Assembly: GCA_027490595.1 (NCBI GenBank)
Contig: JAIXXU010000188.1
Coordinates: forward strand, 1 to 10,000
DNA length: 10,000 nt
Direction: 5' to 3'
Source: Pseudomonadota bacterium
GTDB lineage: Bacteria; Bdellovibrionota_B; Oligoflexia; Silvanigrellales; Silvanigrellaceae
The position numbers and the translations under genes are program-made. This document shows positions 6,774-10,000 of the stretch, one piece after another (position 1 is the stretch's first letter; every line of letters begins with the position of its first letter). The notes beneath the pieces are model-generated. The model searched no databases. It saw only the letters and a program-made list of their open reading frames with translations, and had not been told where the DNA came from.

Positions 6774-7925
6774 TTACGATCTTTTTTCCATGGGAATATA
6801 TGAAGCGTCTTCTGGTCCAACATACTGAGCGGCAGGGCGATAAATTTTATTGTCACGCCACATTTCAATGATGTGCGAACACCAGCCTGAAACCCGAGCT
6901 ACAGCAAAAATTGGTGTAAAATCGATGGAATCAATTTTCATGAGGCGGTACATTGCGCCTGACCAGAAGTCGACGTTGGGCCAAATATAATCTTTTGAGG
7001 TTTTGCTCAGTTCCTCAATCATAGTGTCGTGAACAATTCTAAGAATTTCATAGGTTTTATCGTGACCTTTTTGTTCAACAATACTTTCTAGCATGCCGCG
7101 TAGAACTTTGGCTCTTGGGTCCATAGTTCGATATACTCTGTGCCCAAAACCCATGACTTTAGTTTTTGATGTCAAAGCGTTTCTCACCCATTGTTCTGCT
7201 TTTTCTGGCTCACCAATGGAATCGGCCATTTCTAGAACTTTTTCATTAGCTCCTCCATGCAATGGTCCAGACAAAGCTCCAATAGCAGCGGAAATGGATA
7301 GGCTTAACTTTGCTTCAGTAGAAGCAACAACTCTTGCTGAAAATGTAGACGCATTAAAATCATGGTCTAGATGTAAGATGAGAGCAATATCAAACATCCG
7401 TGAGTCTTCTTTTGATGGGATTTGCCCATGCATCATATAAAGAAAGTTTTCTGCGTGGGAGAGATCAGGTCTTGGGGCAATGAGAGCAAGGCCTCTTCTT
7501 TCCCTTGAGATTGAAGCAACTGCGGTAGCTAATTTACTAATAAGTTGTATTGCTTTGTGAATATTTCCTTGCTCATTTTTTAAATTAACACAGCCTTCAT
7601 CGAAGCCCAAAGAAGCGACTACAGCTTGTAAAATAGCCATTGGGTGAGCGGTTCGTGGTGCATTTTCAATGATAGACAATGCTTGTTTGGGCAGATTTCT
7701 TTGAGTCTTCATTTCTAATGTGAACTGATTGAGTTCGCTTTTGCTAGGTAGATGGCCATACAAAGAAAAAAATGAACATTCTTCAAAAGTGGATTGATTA
7801 GCAAGTTCCTCGATAGAAATTCCTCGATAGATTAAGCGTCCAACTTCCCCTTGAACTTGGCTTATGGAAGTAGCATCGGCAACTATGCCAGCAAGACCTT
7901 TTGAAAAAACTGATGAGTCTGACAT
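6774..7925 (-). CDS. gltA: Citrate synthase, short form
   Basis: Citrate synthase condenses oxaloacetate and acetyl-CoA to citrate, the entry step of the TCA cycle. The 383-residue protein has the usual active-site pattern: GPLHGGANE with His223, GFGHRVY with His262, and VDFWSGAMY with catalytic Asp319. LHLDHDFNASTFSARVVAS (184-202) is also characteristic. The length fits the compact form of Gram-positives, archaea and 2-methylcitrate synthases rather than the ~427-residue E. coli GltA. Methylcitrate synthase (PrpC) is therefore a possible alternative, but no prpB or prpD gene is visible. The ATG at 7925 was chosen because AAGGAG (7933-7938, minus strand) sits 7 bases upstream; an in-frame TTG at 7949 would add eight residues but lacks such a site. 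Confidence 0.9.
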   Translation of the reverse strand: MSDSSVFSKGLAGIVADATSISQVQGEVGRLIYRGISIEELANQSTFEECSFFSLYGHLPSKSELNQFTLEMKTQRNLPKQALSIIENAPRTAHPMAILQAVVASLGFDEGCVNLKNEQGNIHKAIQLISKLATAVASISRERRGLALIAPRPDLSHAENFLYMMHGQIPSKEDSRMFDIALILHLDHDFNASTFSARVVASTEAKLSLSISAAIGALSGPLHGGANEKVLEMADSIGEPEKAEQWVRNALTSKTKVMGFGHRVYRTMDPRAKVLRGMLESIVEQKGHDKTYEILRIVHDTMIEELSKTSKDYIWPNVDFWSGAMYRLMKIDSIDFTPIFAVARVSGWCSHIIEMWRDNKIYRPAAQYVGPEDASYIPMEKRS

Positions 7926-7932
7926 GGAGAAA

Positions 7933-7938
7933 CTCCTT
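7933..7938 (-). promoter_or_regulatory. Ribosome binding site fixing the citrate synthase start
   Basis: AAGGAG on the minus strand ends 7 bases before the ATG at 7925. This is a strong match with ideal spacing. Confidence 0.75.
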
Positions 7939-7979
7939 AAATAGATCAAAAATATTAAAATAATTTTTTTCAGTATTAA

Positions 7980-7996
7980 AAAACCCGGTGGGCTAA
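7980..7996 (-). terminator. Small hairpin followed by a T run in the citrate synthase leader
   Basis: On the minus strand AGCCC-ACC-GGGTT forms a 5-base-pair stem (one G-T pair) and runs directly into a stretch of T. It is the only GC-rich hairpin near the gene and resembles a minimal intrinsic terminator or attenuator. It lies between the candidate promoter and the ATG. The stem is short, so a role is uncertain. Confidence 0.3.
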
Positions 7997-8008
7997 AACT
8001 GTTCCTGG

Positions 8009-8037
8009 TTTATACTCTCACCTCGGCCTCAACACAA
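8009..8037 (-). promoter_or_regulatory. Candidate sigma-70-type promoter for citrate synthase
   Basis: On the minus strand, TTGTGT (8037-8032) and TATAAA (8014-8009) are separated by 17 bases. The -10 matches the consensus at five of six positions, the -35 only at the TTG. Transcription would start near 8002 and give a leader of about 75 bases. Confidence 0.45.
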
Positions 8038-8113
8038 TATTCGGAAGTCTATTCTGTAAAATGAAGAACTTTTTAATAAAAAGAACGCAAAGGCAAGAAT
8101 TAGATTTCTTTAT

Positions 8114-8143
8114 GGCCCACAATAACTACTCATTATTATGGCC
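8114..8143 (+). repeat. Imperfect inverted repeat (hairpin) of unknown role
   Basis: GGCCCACAATAA (8114-8125) can pair with TTATTATGGCC (8133-8143), leaving one bulge, one mismatch and a 7-base loop. A T-rich stretch (TGTTTCTTTT, 8145-8154) follows on the plus strand, as in an intrinsic terminator, but no upstream transcript is known. An operator site is an alternative. Confidence 0.45.
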
Positions 8144-8170
8144 GTGTTTCTTTTGTCTAAGAAGGCCCAA

Positions 8171-8176
8171 TACAAT
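8171..8176 (+). promoter_or_regulatory. Possible -10 box for the HU-like gene
   Basis: TACAAT matches the -10 consensus at five of six positions. The region 17 bases upstream (TTCTTT) is a poor -35. If used, the leader would be about 90 bases. A second weak candidate is TTGCGC (from about 8207) with TTATAC near 8231. Confidence 0.28.
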
Positions 8177-8273
8177 ATAAAAACAAAAAAAAATAACATC
8201 TCCCTCTTGCGCTTCATTAAATTTCAGGCAATTATACCTACAGTCTCGCAAACACCTATAGAAAGGATCACTT

Positions 8274-8609
8274 ATGACCAAGCGTAGCAAGGTTACCACT
8301 ATTTCTACTTCTGCTCTTACTAATGAAGTATCTTCTCATTTTGAGCAAATTCCAAAGAAAATGACGAAAGAAGTTGTTTCTGCATTTCTTGATCTCATTG
8401 AACAATATGTTGCTGCAGGCAACAAAGTTCGTATTGATAAACTTGGAATTCTTCAAGTGAAAGATAGAGCTGCACGTAAAGGTCGTAATCCTCAAACAGG
8501 TGAAGAAATTAAAATTCCTGCATCTAAAAAAGTGAGTTTCCGCGTAGCTTCTTCACTTAAAGAAAAAGTTGGCGTAAAGAAAAAAGTAGTTGCTAAGAAA
8601 AAAAAGTAA
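8274..8609 (+). CDS. hup: HU/IHF-family DNA-binding protein with lysine-rich C-terminal tail
   Basis: HU-family proteins are small nucleoid-associated proteins that bend and compact DNA as dimers. The product has 111 residues, about 20 more than typical HU. Residues about 12-48 form the helical dimerisation part, VRIDKLGILQVKD (52-64) is the strand before the arm, and RAARKGRNPQTG (65-76) is the hallmark DNA-binding arm with the intercalating Pro73. IPASKKVSFRVASSLKEKV (81-99) closes the fold. The final 14 residues are mostly lysine and valine, a basic tail similar to those on histone H1-like or mycobacterial HU proteins. AAGGA (8263-8267) lies 6 bases before the ATG. The gene has its own terminator and is probably monocistronic. 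HU and IHF subunits cannot be separated with certainty here. Confidence 0.9.
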   Translation: MTKRSKVTTISTSALTNEVSSHFEQIPKKMTKEVVSAFLDLIEQYVAAGNKVRIDKLGILQVKDRAARKGRNPQTGEEIKIPASKKVSFRVASSLKEKVGVKKKVVAKKKK

Positions 8610-8635
8610 TTTGATTTGAGTTCTTTAGTTTTTAT

Positions 8636-8676
8636 CCTCTCCTGCCTACTCTTGTGGTCACTGGGAGGTTTTTTTT
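8636..8676 (+). terminator. Intrinsic terminator of the HU-like gene
   Basis: CCTC-t-CC (8636-8642) pairs with GGGAGG (8663-8668) across a bulged T, and eight T residues follow (8669-8676). It starts 27 bases after the HU-like stop codon and separates this gene from the agu operon. Confidence 0.75.
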
Positions 8677-8691
8677 ATTCATGAAATGCAG

Positions 8692-8720
8692 TTGCAAATC
8701 GGAAAAAATCCTCATAGAAA
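8692..8720 (+). promoter_or_regulatory. Candidate promoter for aguA-aguB
   Basis: TTGCAA (8692-8697) and TAGAAA (8715-8720) are 17 bases apart, each matching the sigma-70 consensus at four of six positions. The site lies just after the HU terminator, where an independent promoter is expected. Confidence 0.4.
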
Positions 8721-8759
8721 ATGATTCTGTTATTCTAAAAGATTATTTTTTGAGGTTTT

Positions 8760-9791
8760 ATGTCTATGCTGAAATCATCTCACCCATATCAGTCTGGTTT
8801 TCTTATGCCCCCAGAGTGGGCACCTCACAAAGGTACTTGGGCAAGTTGGCCTTTTGATCAGGATATTTGGCATGGGTTTCTTCATGAGGTGAGAGCTGAG
8901 CACGCTGCATTGTTGCGCACAATTTCTCATTTTGAAGAAGTGCATCTTTTATGTTGTGATGAAGAATGTGAAAACTCAGCAAGAACACTTTTATCGGATT
9001 GTCCTAAAATTTATTATTATAAAGTTCCTTTAGATGATGTGTGGTTTCGAGACAATGGTCCACTTTTTATCAAACAAAAAAATAATTTGGCAGCAACCAA
9101 ATGGCTTTTTAATGCTTGGGGTAAAAAATTTGAATTTTCAAAAGATAACAATGCTTCCTATGAAATATTGAAGCCATTAAACATCCCGATTTTCGAGCCA
9201 GATATTGTTATGGAGGGTGGTTCAATTGATATAAATAGCAATGGTTTTGCTTTAACAACAAGACAATGCTTAAGAAATGAGAATCGAAATCCACAACTTC
9301 AAGAGAGTGATCTTGAGAAATATTTGCAAGATTATCTCGGAGTTCGGAAAGTACTATGGCTTGAGGGTGGTTTGGAAGGTGATCACACCGATGGTCACAT
9401 TGATACCATTGTTCGTTTTGTAGATGATCATACAATTTTGTCCTCAGTGTGTGAAGACATCTCTGATCCTAATTATGAAACTATGGCAAATAATTTGGAA
9501 GTCCTTCGATCGTTTCGGGATGAAAATGACCAACCTTTCCGTATAGAGTTATTGCCCTTGCCCATTGAGCGTAAGTATTTTCAAGGAGAACGTATTCCAA
9601 GTTCCTACGCAAACTTTTATATAGGAAATGGATTTGTTGTGGTTCCTCAGTATGGTGACCCTAATGATGAGAAAGCCCTTGCAGTTATTTCAAGGTTATT
9701 TCCCTCGCGTAAAGTCATTGGATTATCGTCCAAGTTCATTATACTGGGTGGTGGTTCTTTTCATTGTCTGACTCAACAACAACCTTTGTAA
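8760..9791 (+). CDS. aguA: Agmatine deiminase
   Basis: AguA hydrolyses agmatine to N-carbamoylputrescine and ammonia, the second step of the arginine decarboxylase route to putrescine. The 343-residue protein has the guanidine-modifying (PAD_porph) fold signatures: MPPEWAPHKGTWASWP (16-31), VWFRDNGP with Asp98 (94-101), MEGGSID with Glu152 (151-157), LEGDHTDGHIDTIVRF with His213 (205-220), and the C-terminal nucleophile Cys336 in GGGSFHCLTQQQP. In most agmatine deiminases the last motif reads GGGNIHC; here Ser-Phe replaces Asn-Ile, but the catalytic set is intact. GAGG (8752-8755) lies 4 bases from this ATG and 10 from a second in-frame ATG at 8766, so either could be used. aguB follows after 9 bases, which strongly supports the polyamine role. 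Confidence 0.92.
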   Translation: MSMLKSSHPYQSGFLMPPEWAPHKGTWASWPFDQDIWHGFLHEVRAEHAALLRTISHFEEVHLLCCDEECENSARTLLSDCPKIYYYKVPLDDVWFRDNGPLFIKQKNNLAATKWLFNAWGKKFEFSKDNNASYEILKPLNIPIFEPDIVMEGGSIDINSNGFALTTRQCLRNENRNPQLQESDLEKYLQDYLGVRKVLWLEGGLEGDHTDGHIDTIVRFVDDHTILSSVCEDISDPNYETMANNLEVLRSFRDENDQPFRIELLPLPIERKYFQGERIPSSYANFYIGNGFVVVPQYGDPNDEKALAVISRLFPSRKVIGLSSKFIILGGGSFHCLTQQQPL

Positions 9792-9800
9792 GGAAACGAA

Positions 9801-10000
9801 ATGGCAAAAACGTCATTGGCTTTAGTTCAAATGAAAATATCAAGTCATCTTAAAGATAATATAGATAAAGCAGAAAATTTTATTCAAAAAGCAGCGCTTT
9901 CAGGTGCGCAAATTGTTCTTCTTCCAGAGCTTTTTGAAAATCATTACTTCTGTCAAACAGAAGATGATAGTCATTTTTCTCTCGCTCATGAGGCACATGA
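9801..10000 (+). CDS. aguB: N-carbamoylputrescine amidase, 3' end outside the window
   Basis: AguB, a nitrilase-superfamily amidase, converts N-carbamoylputrescine to putrescine, CO2 and ammonia. Only the first 66 codons are present. They show the family N-terminus ALVQMKIS, a helix rich in Ala/Lys, and IVLLPELFENHYFCQTED (38-55), in which Glu43 is the first residue of the Glu-Lys-Cys catalytic triad. The ELFE..YFCQ pattern is characteristic of AguB among nitrilases. The Shine-Dalgarno AAGGA (9790-9794) overlaps the aguA stop codon and lies 6 bases before the ATG, so the two genes are clearly cotranscribed. The Lys and Cys of the triad lie beyond the window and could not be checked. Confidence 0.9.
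   Translation, partial: MAKTSLALVQMKISSHLKDNIDKAENFIQKAALSGAQIVLLPELFENHYFCQTEDDSHFSLAHEAH

Larger units (their letters stand above)
7926..8273. other. 348-base gene-free region between divergent citrate synthase and HU-like genes
   Basis: No convincing protein gene or tRNA is found here. It holds the citrate synthase ribosome binding site and candidate promoter, a small hairpin with a T run, an unexplained inverted repeat at 8114-8143, a weak TACAAT box at 8171-8176 and the HU-like ribosome binding site. A 39-codon open frame (8061-8180) is present but unsupported. Confidence 0.6.

Noticed and set aside
7093..7440. Plus-strand open frame antisense to the citrate synthase gene
   Set aside because: It is the reverse of conserved active-site coding sequence and has no independent support.
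8068..8100. Cyclic di-GMP (GEMM) riboswitch-like fragment
   Set aside because: A short hairpin followed by ACGCAAAGGC recalls the second half of the motif, but the conserved first half and the closing stem are missing.
8061..8180. 39-codon open reading frame in the intergenic region
   Set aside because: It has no well-placed ribosome binding site and no recognisable motif, and it overlaps the inverted repeat and the possible HU -10 box; likely chance.

Overview
The window is AT-rich chromosomal DNA from a Gram-negative bacterium, since it carries two genes of the lipopolysaccharide export bridge (lptC, lptA). The AT-rich coding, poly-T and poly-A tracts and gene mix would suit a Bdellovibrionota or Silvanigrella-like lineage, but that placement is only an impression. 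There are no rRNAs, tRNAs, insertion sequences, CRISPR arrays or prophage genes. Coding density is high.

Region 1 (1-3212, minus strand) is a tightly packed operon read right to left: pabB, pabA, lptC, lptA. pabB and pabA abut with no gap, and pabA/lptC and lptC/lptA each overlap by 4 bases (ATGA). The first two genes make aminodeoxychorismate from chorismate and glutamine for folate; the last two make parts of the periplasmic LPS transport bridge. lptA runs off the left edge.

Region 2 (3211-5235, plus strand) is the most unusual gene. It is a 674-residue protein with an N-terminal LuxE-like acyl-adenylating domain and a C-terminal LuxC-like acyl-CoA reductase domain. It diverges from pabB, and the two ATG codons overlap within one CATG at 3210-3213.

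Region 3 (5236-7925) has a short AMP nucleosidase (amn) and an RDD-SHOCT membrane protein on the plus strand, convergent with a short-form citrate synthase gene on the minus strand.

Region 4 (7926-8273) is a 348-base gene-free stretch between the divergent citrate synthase and HU-like genes. It holds candidate promoters, a GC-rich hairpin with a T run in the citrate synthase leader, and an unexplained inverted repeat.

Region 5 (8274-10000, plus strand) has an HU-family DNA-binding protein with a lysine-rich tail and a good intrinsic terminator, then aguA and the start of aguB, which together convert agmatine to putrescine. aguB runs off the right edge.
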